DNA of 64,000 nt from an uncultured Gammaproteobacteria bacterium (GCA_947258795.1 CAMYJU010000001.1:124001-188000), one strand, 5' to 3'; shown: positions 35,424 to 45,172, counted from the stretch's first letter. Translations and numbers: made by a program. Notes: generated by a model from the sequence alone, not told the origin.

Positions 35424-36038
35424 ATGATTATGTACAAATCCTTACTTATCTTGTGTTTGTCGACCCTGGTACTGGCTGCCTGCTCCAGTGATCCGCCGCG
35501 AAATGTCAACGACAGTTGTGCGATATTCGATGACAAGGACGACTGGTATGAATATGCCACCGACAGTTTCGAGAAGTGGGGTGTGCCGGTGCATGTACAA
35601 CTGGCGATTATTCACCAGGAGTCGCGGTTCGTGGATGACGCCAAGGCACCACGGGATTTCCTGTTATGGGTAATCCCATGGGGGCGCAAATCATCCGCCT
35701 ACGGCTTCGGTCAGGTCAAGGATAGTACCTGGGAATGGTATCAGAAGGAAACCGGCAATGGCTGGGCAGACCGGGACGATTTCGAGGATGTCACCGATTT
35801 CATCGGCTGGTACGGCAACGTTTCCCATCGCAAGCTCGGTATCTCGAAATGGGACGCGAGGAAACAATACCTGGCCTACCACGAGGGGCATGGCGGTTAC
35901 CGCCGGGGCAGCTACCGTAACAAAGCCTGGTTGCAGAAGGTCGCTAACAAGGTAGGACGGCAGGCCGGCAGATATCGCGCACAGCTGAAAAAATGTGCGC
36001 ACAAACTCGACCGGGGCTGGTCATTGTGGCCGTTCTGA
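35424..36038 (+). CDS. SLT-type lytic transglycosylase-like lipoprotein
   Basis: The 204-residue product has a lipobox (LVLAAC, about residues 16-20). The transglycosylase-like core has IIHQESRFVDDAKAPR with the catalytic Glu in QES, then SSAYGFGQVKDSTWEWY and DVTDFIGWY. This fits the short SLT family often annotated as a transglycosylase lipoprotein. It would cut glycan strands of peptidoglycan from the outer membrane side. It ends 15 bases before the convergent rluA stop. Confidence 0.82.
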   Translation: MIMYKSLLILCLSTLVLAACSSDPPRNVNDSCAIFDDKDDWYEYATDSFEKWGVPVHVQLAIIHQESRFVDDAKAPRDFLLWVIPWGRKSSAYGFGQVKDSTWEWYQKETGNGWADRDDFEDVTDFIGWYGNVSHRKLGISKWDARKQYLAYHEGHGGYRRGSYRNKAWLQKVANKVGRQAGRYRAQLKKCAHKLDRGWSLWPF

Positions 36039-36053
36039 GCAGTGTTGTAGTGG

Positions 36054-36740
36054 CTAGAATGGTGCGTCGAGGGTAAAACGCAGCGGTTCCTGACTGACCG
36101 GATGCTGGAACACCAGTTCGCCGGCATGCAGTAACAGGCGCTCGGCCTTGTCTTGCGCCGTACTATTTCCATACAAACGGTCACCGAGTATCGCATGACC
36201 CAGTGCCAGCATATGCACTCGAAGCTGGTGGCTGCGACCGGTCACCGGTTGCAACTCGACCCGGGTAGTGTGTAGCTCCCGCTCCTGTGACAGTACCCGG
36301 TAGCGGGTTTGTGCCGGTTTGCCATGATTATGGTCGATCTTCTGCCGCGGGCGGTTGGGCCAGTCGGTGATTAACGGCAGATCGATATTGCCTTCCGGCT
36401 GCCCAATCAAGCCGTCCACAATGGCCACGTAGCGCTTGTTCACCTTGCGCTGTTCGAAAATTTGGCTCATCTGTCGATGTACCTCTGCGTTTCTGGCCAT
36501 CACGATCAGGCCGGAGGTCTCCATATCCAGCCGGTGCACGGTCAGCGCCTCCGGGTACTGCTGCTGCACCCGCCAGGCCAGGCTGTCCTGTTTGTCCGCT
36601 CCGCGGCCGGGTACCGACAGCAGTCCCGAAGGTTTGTTCAGCACCAGCAGATACGGGTCCTGAAACAGGATATCCAGGCCGGTATCCGGCGGCGGCAGGT
36701 AGTCGATGGATGGTAACTGGCCGGTCATGCCGGGCATCAT
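36054..36740 (-). CDS. rluA: RluA-family pseudouridine synthase
   Basis: From ATG 36740 the product has 228 residues, normal for RluA; the open frame extends to 36932 but that part overlaps the divergent efpL gene. Motif II is VHRLDMETSGLIVMA with the catalytic Asp; VLNKPSGLLSVPGR and GRSHQLRVHM are also typical. RluA makes pseudouridine at 23S rRNA position 746 and tRNA position 32. There is no S4 domain, as expected. It is divergent from efpL with a 58-base gap. Confidence 0.9.
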   Translation of the reverse strand: MMPGMTGQLPSIDYLPPPDTGLDILFQDPYLLVLNKPSGLLSVPGRGADKQDSLAWRVQQQYPEALTVHRLDMETSGLIVMARNAEVHRQMSQIFEQRKVNKRYVAIVDGLIGQPEGNIDLPLITDWPNRPRQKIDHNHGKPAQTRYRVLSQERELHTTRVELQPVTGRSHQLRVHMLALGHAILGDRLYGNSTAQDKAERLLLHAGELVFQHPVSQEPLRFTLDAPF

Positions 36741-36798
36741 ACACTGTTCCGGGGAATATGGGATAATAGCCTGATCAGAATATAAACAGGAGCCCGTC

Positions 36799-37365
36799 GT
36801 GCCGAAAGCCAGTGATCTGAAACGCGGAATGATCGTCGACATCAAGGATATGCCCCACGTGGTCAAGGTGGTTGATTGCAAGAGCCCCAGTTCACGCGGT
36901 GCGGCGACTTTGTACAAGATTCGTTTCACCAATCTGCAAACCGGCCAGAAGCTGGATGAGTCCTACAAGGGTGACGATTTTCTGAAAGAGGCCGATTGCG
37001 TTCGAGTGAAGGTGCAGTATTCCTACCAGGACGGCGACCAGTACACCTTCATGAATATGGAAGACTATTCGCAGTACACCCTGGGCCGTGATGACCTGGA
37101 AGGGCAGACCGACTACTTGTTCGAGGGCCTCGAAGGCATTACCTGCCTGTTACTGGACGGCGTTGCGATTGCGATCGAACTGCCACAGTCGGTGAACATG
37201 GAGATCGTCGAGACCGCGCCGGGTATCAAGGGTGCTTCAGCAGCCAGTCGGACCAAGCCGGCCCGGCTTAGCACCGGTCTGGAAGTACAGGTGCCTGAAT
37301 ACCTGGCTGAGGGCGAGATCATCAGGGTCAACACCGTTAACGGCAAGTACATGTCCAGGGCCTGA
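36799..37365 (+). CDS. yeiP: elongation factor P-like protein EfpL (YeiP)
   Basis: The 188-residue product starts at GTG 36799 with AGGAG at 36788-36792. It has the three EF-P beta-barrel domains. The loop SPSSRGAATLYK at about 29-40 has the extended form with an Arg tip that marks EfpL (YeiP) rather than EF-P. The C-terminal signature is ASRTKPARLSTGLEVQVPEYL. EfpL helps ribosomes through proline-rich and other difficult stretches without needing a lysine modification. It is followed by the ABC-F gene yheS, 40 bases away. Confidence 0.93.
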   Translation: MPKASDLKRGMIVDIKDMPHVVKVVDCKSPSSRGAATLYKIRFTNLQTGQKLDESYKGDDFLKEADCVRVKVQYSYQDGDQYTFMNMEDYSQYTLGRDDLEGQTDYLFEGLEGITCLLLDGVAIAIELPQSVNMEIVETAPGIKGASAASRTKPARLSTGLEVQVPEYLAEGEIIRVNTVNGKYMSRA

Positions 37366-37405
37366 TACGGTTTCCTGAACACATTACGATGTCTGGCAAC
37401 AGATC

Positions 37406-39295
37406 ATGTTGAAGTTCGATAAGCTGTCTGTGCGTCGCGGTGTGCGCGAGTTGTTCAGCGATGTGAGCTTTATTATCCACGAGCGGCAAAAGGTCGGTAT
37501 CACCGGTGCCAATGGTGTCGGCAAGTCCAGCCTGTTCGCGCTGATCCGTCAGCAGTTATCTGCCGATGCCGGTGATTTCACCATGCCGGCCAGGGCCGTG
37601 ATTGCGCACGTCGCCCAGGAAACCCCGGCAGTTCAGAAACCTGCGCTGGAATATGTGATCGACGGTGACCAGGAGCTGCGTGAGATCCAGCAGAAAATTG
37701 TGCAGGCAGAACAGGCCAACAAGGGTGAATTACTGGCCACCCTATACCATGATCTTGAGGTCGCACAGGGCTATACCGCGGCCAGTCGGGCAGGTCGGTT
37801 GATGCACGGGCTGGGGTTTAGCGCAGAGCAGGAACAACTGCCGGTGGCCACGTTTTCCGGTGGTTGGCGTATGCGTCTGAACCTGGCACAGGCGCTGATG
37901 TGCCGTTCTGACCTGCTGTTACTGGATGAGCCTACCAATCACCTCGACCTGGAGGCGGTGATCTGGCTGGAAGACTGGTTGAAGACCTATCCGGGCACCC
38001 TGTTGCTGATCTCGCATGACCGCGATTTCCTTGACCGCGTGACTACCCATATCGCGCATATCGAGCAGCAGGCGATCACCCTGTATACCGGTAACTACTC
38101 GGCGTTTGAAAAAATGCGTAGCGAACGTCTGGCAGCGCAACAGGCCGCTTATGATAAGCAGCAGCGTGAGGTCAAGCATATGCAATCTTTTGTCGATCGC
38201 TTCCGCGCCAAGGCCACCAAGGCACGACAGGCGCAAAGCCGCATCAAGGCACTGGAACGCATGACCCTGATCAGTCAGGCGCATGTCGATTCACCATTTG
38301 ATTTTCATTTTGGCCAGGCAGCGTCCATGCCCAGTCCGTTACTATCAATCGATCATGTCTCGGTCGGCTACGATGATAAAACAATACTGGATAGGCTCAG
38401 AATGACCATTGCTCCCGGCGATCGTATCGGACTACTGGGCCATAATGGCGCCGGAAAATCCACGCTGATAAAGTTGCTGGCCGGTGAGATTGCACCGATG
38501 TCCGGCGAGCGGGTAGAGGCCAAGGAACTGAATATCGGCTATTTTGCGCAGCATCAGCTGGAGCAACTCGATCTCGAGGCCAGCCCTTTACTGCACCTGC
38601 AACGACTCGATCCAAACGCAACCGAATCCGGTCTCAGAAAATACCTCGGTGGTTTCGCGTTCAGTGGCGACATGGCCCTGTCACCGGTGGCGCCATTCTC
38701 CGGCGGCGAGAAGGCGCGACTGGTGCTGGCCATGACCGTGTACCAGAAACCCAACCTGCTGTTACTGGACGAGCCGACCAATCACCTCGATATCGAATTG
38801 CGCCTGGCACTCAGCGTGGCCCTGCAGGAGTTCGAAGGAGCAATGATCATGGTTTCACATGACAGGCACATGTTACGTACCGTTAGCGACAAGCTGTTAC
38901 TGGTACATGATGGCCAGGTCGATGAGTTCAAGGGAGACCTGGATGACTACCAGGCCTGGGTCAAGGAGACTGCAAAAAATGCTGAAACAGCAAGTAAGCC
39001 GAACAAGATCAATTCAAAAAAGCAACAGCGTCAACAGTCCGCCGCACAGCGTAAACAGCAAAAAGATGTAACCAGCAGGATCAGGACGCTCGAGAAAAAA
39101 ATCGAAAAGTACAATCTCGAGATCGAGGCTATCCATGACCAACTGGCCGACAGCACGATTTACGAGTCAGAAAATAAAACAAGGCTCGATCAGTTGCTGG
39201 AACAACAAAAAACGGTAAATGCCGGTCTCGAAGATACAGAGGAGCAGTGGTTGTTGGCTAATGGGGAGTTGGAGTCGCTCACAGGTTCGGAGTAA
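37406..39295 (+). CDS. yheS: ABC-F ATPase YheS
   Basis: The 629-residue product has two ABC domains with no membrane part: Walker A GANGVGKSS and GHNGAGKST, signatures FSGGWRMRLNLAQAL and FSGGEKARLVLAMTV, and two DEPTNHLD Walker B motifs. The linker between them contains the P-site tRNA-interaction motif. A C-terminal coiled coil (about 545-625, rich in Lys, Glu, Gln) is typical of the YheS/Uup type. ABC-F proteins enter the ribosomal E site and relieve stalling. With efpL it forms a pair of stall-relief factors. Confidence 0.92.
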   Translation: MLKFDKLSVRRGVRELFSDVSFIIHERQKVGITGANGVGKSSLFALIRQQLSADAGDFTMPARAVIAHVAQETPAVQKPALEYVIDGDQELREIQQKIVQAEQANKGELLATLYHDLEVAQGYTAASRAGRLMHGLGFSAEQEQLPVATFSGGWRMRLNLAQALMCRSDLLLLDEPTNHLDLEAVIWLEDWLKTYPGTLLLISHDRDFLDRVTTHIAHIEQQAITLYTGNYSAFEKMRSERLAAQQAAYDKQQREVKHMQSFVDRFRAKATKARQAQSRIKALERMTLISQAHVDSPFDFHFGQAASMPSPLLSIDHVSVGYDDKTILDRLRMTIAPGDRIGLLGHNGAGKSTLIKLLAGEIAPMSGERVEAKELNIGYFAQHQLEQLDLEASPLLHLQRLDPNATESGLRKYLGGFAFSGDMALSPVAPFSGGEKARLVLAMTVYQKPNLLLLDEPTNHLDIELRLALSVALQEFEGAMIMVSHDRHMLRTVSDKLLLVHDGQVDEFKGDLDDYQAWVKETAKNAETASKPNKINSKKQQRQQSAAQRKQQKDVTSRIRTLEKKIEKYNLEIEAIHDQLADSTIYESENKTRLDQLLEQQKTVNAGLEDTEEQWLLANGELESLTGSE

Positions 39296-39305
39296 CTAGC
39301 ATTAC

Positions 39306-39473
39306 ATGTATAGGTTCAGACTCGATCTGACAAATTGTGTCAAATGCAATGGCGGTGCAATACGAAAGCGGTCTTTCTCCTTATCTTCAAAGAAAGCATA
39401 GGCCTTCTCGGTTTTGAAGCTGAAATGCTTATGGCAACAGAATGTTTTGGCCTGTCAAAAATGCGGGTTTTAG
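39306..39473 (+). pseudogene. possible zinc-ribbon mini-gene interrupted by a stop codon
   Basis: The frame starting at ATG 39306 encodes 31 residues with a CVKC pair, reaches TAG at 39399-39401, and continues in the same frame for 23 codons to a second CQKC pair and TAG at 39471. If read through, it would give a C-x2-C ... C-x2-C zinc ribbon of 54-55 residues, a size typical of small bacterial zinc-ribbon proteins. There is no ribosome-binding site of note. This may be a decaying gene or a coincidence. Confidence 0.25.
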
Positions 39474-39621
39474 AATGATAAAGAGTCCATACTTCACTAA
39501 CATTTTGATAAATATAATAAATAATTGTTTCAATTGAATTCAACCAAAACTTGATTACGAGACCCTGGGGCCTACGCTATTATACAGTTATTCTCATTAA
39601 CACGATTGTTTGAACTACAAA

Positions 39622-40836
39622 ATGAAATCAGCGGACATACCGGAAAACGAGCAAGAGAGAATTCGTTTGTTAAATGAACTTGGTATCCTCGATACACTTG
39701 AGGAACAGGCTTATGACGATCTGACATATTTAGCAGCACAAATATGTAATACGCCAATCGCCCTGGTAAGCCTGGTAGATAGTCATCGGCAATGGTTCAA
39801 ATCACACTATGGCCTGAACGCGCGAGAAACACCTCGTGATGTCGCTTTCTGTTCACATGCTATTCTCGGCGATAACATTTTTGTTGTAGAGGATTCTAGT
39901 AAGGATGAGAGATTTCACGATAACCCATTAGCTATTGACAACCCAAATGTTATATTTTATGCGGGTGCGCCTTTGGTGATGAGTGACAAGCTCAGACTTG
40001 GAACATTATGCGTCATAGGGCATGAACCGAGAACGATTTCGAATAATCAAAAGAAAGCTCTTGAAGCCCTGGCTCGTCAAGCCGTAAATCAATTGGAGCT
40101 CCGTCTTAAAATTAAAGAGCTACAGAGTCTTGATAATGCCAAGGACGAATTTATTTCCATGGTGAGTCACGAGCTGAGAACGCCACTCACATCTATTTGT
40201 GGCTCCCTGTCATTGCTCTCGAGTAATAAATTGGGTCAATTAGACGACAAGCAACATAATATGGTGGAGATTGCATCTCGTAATAGTAGCCGACTTCTTT
40301 GTATTGTTAATGACATTCTTGATAATGCCCGGCTGGAGGCTGGTAAACTTGATATTATACTAAAACCACATCGCATCATTGCAATTCTCGAAAAAGCTAT
40401 AGAGCTTAATAAACCTTATTGTGATAAATGCAACTGCGACATTGTTTTGAAATATAACAAGCTTGATAGCAGCAAGATGATCGAGTGTGATGAGAATCGT
40501 CTTATACAGGTGCTGACCAATCTTATTTCTAATGCCGCAAAAGTTTCTCGCGATGAAGATATTGTTGAAGTATCTCTTGTTATTGATGACAAGAATGCGC
40601 GAATCGAAGTTCTAGATCATGGGGCTGGTATACCTGATGATCAACAGAAATTCATATTCCAAAAATTCAAGCAAGTTGAGACATCGGGTAACATGAAAAT
40701 GCCTGGAACAGGTTTGGGTCTGAGGATTAGTAAACAGATCATAGAGCTTCACGGAGGAACAATAGGCTTTGAATCATTACCCAATAAATACACCAAATTC
40801 TATTTCACAATAGGACTGATCAATAACCCTGGTTAA
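39622..40836 (+). CDS. GAF-domain sensor histidine kinase
   Basis: From ATG 39622 the product has 404 residues; TTG 39610 would add four. The N-terminal part (about 10-160) is a GAF domain with ILDTLEEQAYDDLTYLAAQICNTPIALVSLVD and FYAGAPLVM. The HisKA motif is MVSHELRTPLTS (His near 180). The HATPase has NLISNAAKVS, DHGAGIPDD and GTGLGLRIS. It has no membrane span, so it is a cytosolic sensor. No response regulator is adjacent, so its partner is elsewhere. It is AT-richer than its neighbours and may be a later arrival. Confidence 0.87.
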   Translation: MKSADIPENEQERIRLLNELGILDTLEEQAYDDLTYLAAQICNTPIALVSLVDSHRQWFKSHYGLNARETPRDVAFCSHAILGDNIFVVEDSSKDERFHDNPLAIDNPNVIFYAGAPLVMSDKLRLGTLCVIGHEPRTISNNQKKALEALARQAVNQLELRLKIKELQSLDNAKDEFISMVSHELRTPLTSICGSLSLLSSNKLGQLDDKQHNMVEIASRNSSRLLCIVNDILDNARLEAGKLDIILKPHRIIAILEKAIELNKPYCDKCNCDIVLKYNKLDSSKMIECDENRLIQVLTNLISNAAKVSRDEDIVEVSLVIDDKNARIEVLDHGAGIPDDQQKFIFQKFKQVETSGNMKMPGTGLGLRISKQIIELHGGTIGFESLPNKYTKFYFTIGLINNPG

Positions 40837-41017
40837 TGGACAGTGGGTATGATGGTATTTCATATGATACGCACAATACGACATTCAACCAGGCTAATGA
40901 TAAAAGTTGTAGTGTTCACACCAGCCATTGATGATCTATCTGGCATCGTTCAAATCCACAAACCAGTGCTGTTTTTAGACAATTATCCCTGAGCTTGCTA
41001 TTGAAGCTTTTGTAGTG

Positions 41018-41518
41018 CTACGTATCATCATATCTGATATCAATAACAGCATATTTGACGATGCCGGCTGGTGTTTGCACCTGTACCTCATCATTCAATG
41101 ACTTCGACAACAGTGCCCTGGCCATCGGTGAGTCCATACTGATCCAGCCTTTGGCGGGGTCGAACTCATCCGGACCGACAATGCGGTATTTGACAGTGTC
41201 ACCGTGTTCGTCCTCGAGAGTGACCCAGGCGCCAAAGAACACCTGCTTGGGATTCGAAGGAGGTTCAGAGACGACTTTCAGTTCGGGCAGGCGTTTTTGC
41301 AGGTAGCGAATACGCCGGTCTATCTCACGCAACTCCTTTTTGCGATAAATATACTCGGCATTTTCCGAGCGGTCTCCTTCTGCGGCCGCGGCAGAAAGGG
41401 CTTTGGTGGTTTCCGCGCGGCGTTTCCATAAGGCCTTTTGCTCTTGCTCTAAAGTGATGTACCCGGGTTTGGTTATATACGGGGAAGACATCGGAGCTGG
41501 TGGTCGATAGCGTCCCAT
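41018..41518 (-). CDS. greB: transcription elongation factor GreB
   Basis: The 166-residue product has the N-terminal coiled coil with EGDRSENAEYIYRKKELREIDRRIRYLQKRL, in which the two acidic tip residues sit near DRSENAEY, and the C-terminal FKBP-like domain (VKYRIVGPDEFDPAKGWISMDSPMARAL). GreB stimulates RNA cleavage by backtracked RNA polymerase. It lies 17 bases downstream of rapA on the same strand, forming an operon of polymerase-recovery factors. Confidence 0.93.
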   Translation of the reverse strand: MGRYRPPAPMSSPYITKPGYITLEQEQKALWKRRAETTKALSAAAAEGDRSENAEYIYRKKELREIDRRIRYLQKRLPELKVVSEPPSNPKQVFFGAWVTLEDEHGDTVKYRIVGPDEFDPAKGWISMDSPMARALLSKSLNDEVQVQTPAGIVKYAVIDIRYDDT

Positions 41519-41535
41519 CGGTTCTTGTCTTATCC

Positions 41536-44445
41536 TCAGGTTGCAACCAGTATTCTCAGCGCATCCAGTCGTGGTCGGGCCTCATTCAGGATTTTAATTA
41601 CAGATTCCAGTTGTTGCTGATAATACAGGATTTCTTCGTCGCGGATATTCGGGTTAATCTGCTTCAGGGCCTGTAAGCGGTTGATTTCCCCGTTTAGCAC
41701 TTGTCCTGCATGTTGCAATGCATGTTTCCTGATGTCGGGTGAGCGCTGTTCAGCCAGGTTGTTGGCGTTTTTCAGCATCTCACGCAGTTTATCAGCATAG
41801 GCCTGTATGATCTTGATTGCCGTTTCACGTGCAACCGGCTCTGATGACTGGTTGATAGTCTTGTGTGTTAATTGCCGATCGTGATCCTGGTTGTTGGCAT
41901 CAATGACGATGCGAATGATTGTGGGCGGCAGGTAGCGGCTGGAGTGTATCTGCCTGCTAGATGCCGATTCCAGTATATAGACACATTCTATCAGCAGGTT
42001 GCCGGGCTTCACGCCTTGATGCCTTATCGCAGACATGGCCGTGTTGCCCCGTTCATGACTGGTAATCGTATCCATCGCGCCGCTCACCAACGGATGTTCC
42101 CAGGTAATGAACTGGATATCGTCATTGGCCAGCGCAATCTTCCGGTCACAGGTGTAGGTCATACCATCCTCGTTCAGCCCCGGGATATCGCCTGGCTGTA
42201 ACTGTTCCCCAGGCCGGATTACATGGCAGCCTTCACTATGTGGTTCTTTTTCGATGTCGAAGCAGTCAAACAGCTTTTCAAGATATGAGGGTAAAGTGGA
42301 ATCCTGGTCCGTTTGATCTGCACGTGCTGCCAGTTCAGTAGCGATACCGGGACGACAGGAATTGTATTCCAGTAATTTGTCGCGGCCCCTATGCAGTGCT
42401 TCATTAAGTTCGTTGTTTAAATGAGCCGTATTCTGGATCAGGGAAGACAGTTTGTCTTTACCCGGGTTTAAAATGACATCGACCAGATCCTGCTCAAGCC
42501 GTTCAAATACACTGTGTCCGGCGGGACAGATGTGCTCAAATGCCGACAGGCCATCGCGGTACCAGCGGAAAAGGATTTCCTGTGGGCTGTGTTCCAGGTA
42601 AGGAACATGAAGTTTTATAGTCTCGGATTGTCCGATCCGGTCCAGTCTACCGATGCGCTGTTCCAGTAAATCCGGGTTTAACGGCAAGTCAAACAATACC
42701 AGGTGATGCGCAAACTGGAAGTTTCTGCCTTCACTGCCGATTTCGGAGCAGATCAGTACCTGGCTGCCATAGTTCAGGTCCGCGAAAAAGGCAGCCGCGC
42801 GATCGCGCTCGATCAGGGTCATACGTTCGTGAAAGATAGCTGCATGGATACCGGATCGGGAGCGCAAGGTCTCGGCAAGATCCATTGCGCTTTCTGCACT
42901 CGCCGTGATCACCAGGACCTTTTCTGATTTTAACTGTTTGAGTAGTTTGCCCAGCCAGGCGACCCTGGGGTCGAATGATGTCCAGGGTTTCTCGTTGTTG
43001 TCATTCTGTAGTTGATATAACAGTTCCGGGAACAGTAATCTCTTCGGGGTCAATGGTTCACTAGCCGCTGCCTGCTGTGATGTTATGTACTCTTCAGGCA
43101 GGGGGAGCGGGTATTGCAGTAGCTGGCGGTCAGGAAAGCCTTTGATTGCGGCCCGGGTGTTTCTGAACAGTACGCGACCAGTACCATGGCGGTCTAGCAG
43201 ATGCTCAATCAGTTCACTGCGGGCGTGTATGTGTTCGTCCGTATCTTGTTGACTGGTATTAAACTGTTCGAGCAGCACTTTATTGTCATCTTCCCTGATG
43301 ATTTCTGCCAGGGTCTGTTGCGACAGCTCGCTGATAGTCTCGTTGTTGATCAGTTCTTCAATTGCCTGTGCAACAGGTTCATAGTTGTTTTCCTCTTCGA
43401 TAAAGCTGTCGAAGTCCGGGAATCGGTCATGATCCAGTAATCGTAGGCGCGCAAAATGGCTTTCCTTGCCAAGTTGTTCCGGTGTGGCGGTCAGCAGCAG
43501 TACACCATTGATTGACCTGGATAAACGCTCGATGCGCTGATATTCGTCACTTGGCATATCCTCAGACCATTGCAGGTGGTGGGCTTCATCGACGATTAAC
43601 ATGTCCCATTCTGCCTGCACGGCCTGTTCGAAACGATGGTCTGACTCGACCAGGAATTCCAGTGTGCAAATCACCAGTTGTTCTGTTTCGAACGGATTGA
43701 TATGTTCCGGTTCAATCCCGGCGTCTTCCGTATCGCTTGCCTGGCAACGCTGTTCATCAAACACGCTGAAATACAGATTGAATCGCCTGAGCATCTCAAC
43801 CAGCCACTGGTGTAGCAGGCTTTCGGGTACAACAATCAAGGTGCGCCTGGCCAGCCCCGTGACCAGCTGGTGATGCAGTATCATGCCGGCCTCTATGGTC
43901 TTGCCCAGGCCTACTTCGTCGGCAAGCAGGACGCGAGGTGCATGGCGATTGGCCACTTCATGTGCGATATAAAGCTGGTGTGACAGAAGAAAGGTTCGGC
44001 CGCCGGTGATACCACTCAGGTCTGAGCTTTGGTAACGGTTATTTTCAGTGAGCGTCAGGTAACGTAATTCAAACCAGTTGTTTCGATCTATCTGTCCGGT
44101 AAACAATCTGTCCGCCGGTCGGTTCAGCTGGATGAAATTATCCAGCTGTCCCTCGTCTATCTGTACTGATTTACCATCCGGTGCGGTGCCGTTATAAAAC
44201 AGTATACCGTCCTGTTCACTGACCGACTCGATCGTGACCATCACACCCTCATGCGTTTGAACCGCGTCACCCGTTGAGAACATGACGCGGGTCAGCGGAG
44301 CGGTCTGCCGTGCATAAACACGCGTCTCGCCGGTTGCCAGAAACAGGACTGACACGGTGCGTTGATCGACAGCGAGTACTGTGCCCAGCCCCATATCCAG
44401 TTCGGCATCACTTATCCAGCGTTGTCCGGGTATATAGTCGTTCAC
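41536..44445 (-). CDS. rapA: RNA polymerase-associated ATPase RapA
   Basis: The full-length 969-residue product has N-terminal Tudor-like domains (PGQRWISDAELDMGLGTVLAVDQRTVSVLF). The Swi2/Snf2 motor has Walker A LADEVGLGKTIEAG (about 172-185), DEAH in LIVDEAHHLQW, and TATPEQLGKESHFARL. RapA reactivates stalled RNA polymerase and aids its recycling. The start is GTG 44445, directly after the stop of arfB with no gap. The C-terminal region is the usual RapA-specific part. Confidence 0.95.
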   Translation of the reverse strand: MNDYIPGQRWISDAELDMGLGTVLAVDQRTVSVLFLATGETRVYARQTAPLTRVMFSTGDAVQTHEGVMVTIESVSEQDGILFYNGTAPDGKSVQIDEGQLDNFIQLNRPADRLFTGQIDRNNWFELRYLTLTENNRYQSSDLSGITGGRTFLLSHQLYIAHEVANRHAPRVLLADEVGLGKTIEAGMILHHQLVTGLARRTLIVVPESLLHQWLVEMLRRFNLYFSVFDEQRCQASDTEDAGIEPEHINPFETEQLVICTLEFLVESDHRFEQAVQAEWDMLIVDEAHHLQWSEDMPSDEYQRIERLSRSINGVLLLTATPEQLGKESHFARLRLLDHDRFPDFDSFIEEENNYEPVAQAIEELINNETISELSQQTLAEIIREDDNKVLLEQFNTSQQDTDEHIHARSELIEHLLDRHGTGRVLFRNTRAAIKGFPDRQLLQYPLPLPEEYITSQQAAASEPLTPKRLLFPELLYQLQNDNNEKPWTSFDPRVAWLGKLLKQLKSEKVLVITASAESAMDLAETLRSRSGIHAAIFHERMTLIERDRAAAFFADLNYGSQVLICSEIGSEGRNFQFAHHLVLFDLPLNPDLLEQRIGRLDRIGQSETIKLHVPYLEHSPQEILFRWYRDGLSAFEHICPAGHSVFERLEQDLVDVILNPGKDKLSSLIQNTAHLNNELNEALHRGRDKLLEYNSCRPGIATELAARADQTDQDSTLPSYLEKLFDCFDIEKEPHSEGCHVIRPGEQLQPGDIPGLNEDGMTYTCDRKIALANDDIQFITWEHPLVSGAMDTITSHERGNTAMSAIRHQGVKPGNLLIECVYILESASSRQIHSSRYLPPTIIRIVIDANNQDHDRQLTHKTINQSSEPVARETAIKIIQAYADKLREMLKNANNLAEQRSPDIRKHALQHAGQVLNGEINRLQALKQINPNIRDEEILYYQQQLESVIKILNEARPRLDALRILVAT

Positions 44446-44865
44446 TCAGGTGTCACCATTTATTTTTCGCCGCAATTCCTTTTTTTTCCCGTGCCTGGTC
44501 TTGCTGTCCAGCCGCTTTTTCCTGGATCCGGCCGTCGGTTTGGTCGCCTTGCGCGGTTTTTGAGTTGTTGAAACGCTGCGTATCAGGGATGCAAGGCGTT
44601 CCAGGGCCTCGGTGCGGTTCTTCTCCTGACTGCGATATCTTTGTGCCTTGATAATAATGACCAGGTCCTTGTTGATACGTCGGTCGCGTAATTTGCCCAG
44701 ACGTTGCTTGTAATACTCCGGCAGGGAAGAGGCATTAATATCAAAGCGCAGATGTACCGCGGAAGAAACCTTGTTGACGTTCTGACCACCGGCGCCTTGC
44801 GCACGTATGGCGCTGATTTCGATTTCGTTGTCAGGGATGCTGACATTCCTGGAGATATTCAACAC
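44446..44865 (-). CDS. arfB: alternative ribosome-rescue factor ArfB (YaeJ)
   Basis: The 139-residue product has GAGGQNVNKVSSAVHLRF, with the GGQ that hydrolyses peptidyl-tRNA, and a long basic C-terminal tail (KKRLDSKTRHGKKKELRRK) that enters the mRNA channel of stalled ribosomes. The start is GTG 44865. It abuts rapA. ArfB rescues ribosomes on mRNAs without stop codons when trans-translation fails. Confidence 0.92.
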   Translation of the reverse strand: MLNISRNVSIPDNEIEISAIRAQGAGGQNVNKVSSAVHLRFDINASSLPEYYKQRLGKLRDRRINKDLVIIIKAQRYRSQEKNRTEALERLASLIRSVSTTQKPRKATKPTAGSRKKRLDSKTRHGKKKELRRKINGDT

Positions 44866-44890
44866 AACAACACCATCACAGATCAGGTGG

Positions 44891-45172
44891 TCAGCCGTAC
44901 AGGCACAGGTAGGCGGTTTCGGTCTCTACCTTGACGTTAAAAGAACTGTTCCCGGGTACATTGAAATGGCCACCTTCTGAATAGGTTGTATATCTGTCCT
45001 CGTCTGCTAACTGGATAGATAGTGCGCCACTGATCACGGTGACTGTTTCCTTGTCATTGGTATTGAACACATATTTACCTGGCGCCATCACGCCAATGGT
45101 GGCGGGCAGGGTTTCAGTCTGGAAACTGATGGATTTTACATGACCGTCAAAATATTCATTTATATTGAACAT
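44891..45172 (-). CDS. ppnP: pyrimidine/purine nucleoside phosphorylase PpnP
   Basis: The product has 93 residues from ATG 45172 (MFNINEYFDGHVKSISF). It is a small cupin with VMAPGKYVFNTNDKETVTVISG and SFNVKVETETAYLCLYG, matching PpnP (YaiE), which cleaves several nucleosides with phosphate. The frame stays open to 45208 but the family begins at MFN. It lies 25 bases before arfB on the same strand. Confidence 0.9.
   Translation of the reverse strand: MFNINEYFDGHVKSISFQTETLPATIGVMAPGKYVFNTNDKETVTVISGALSIQLADEDRYTTYSEGGHFNVPGNSSFNVKVETETAYLCLYG

Noticed and set aside
36741-36932. N-terminal extension of the rluA frame
   Set aside because: It overlaps the divergent efpL gene and is not homologous to RluA; the family begins at or just after 36740.
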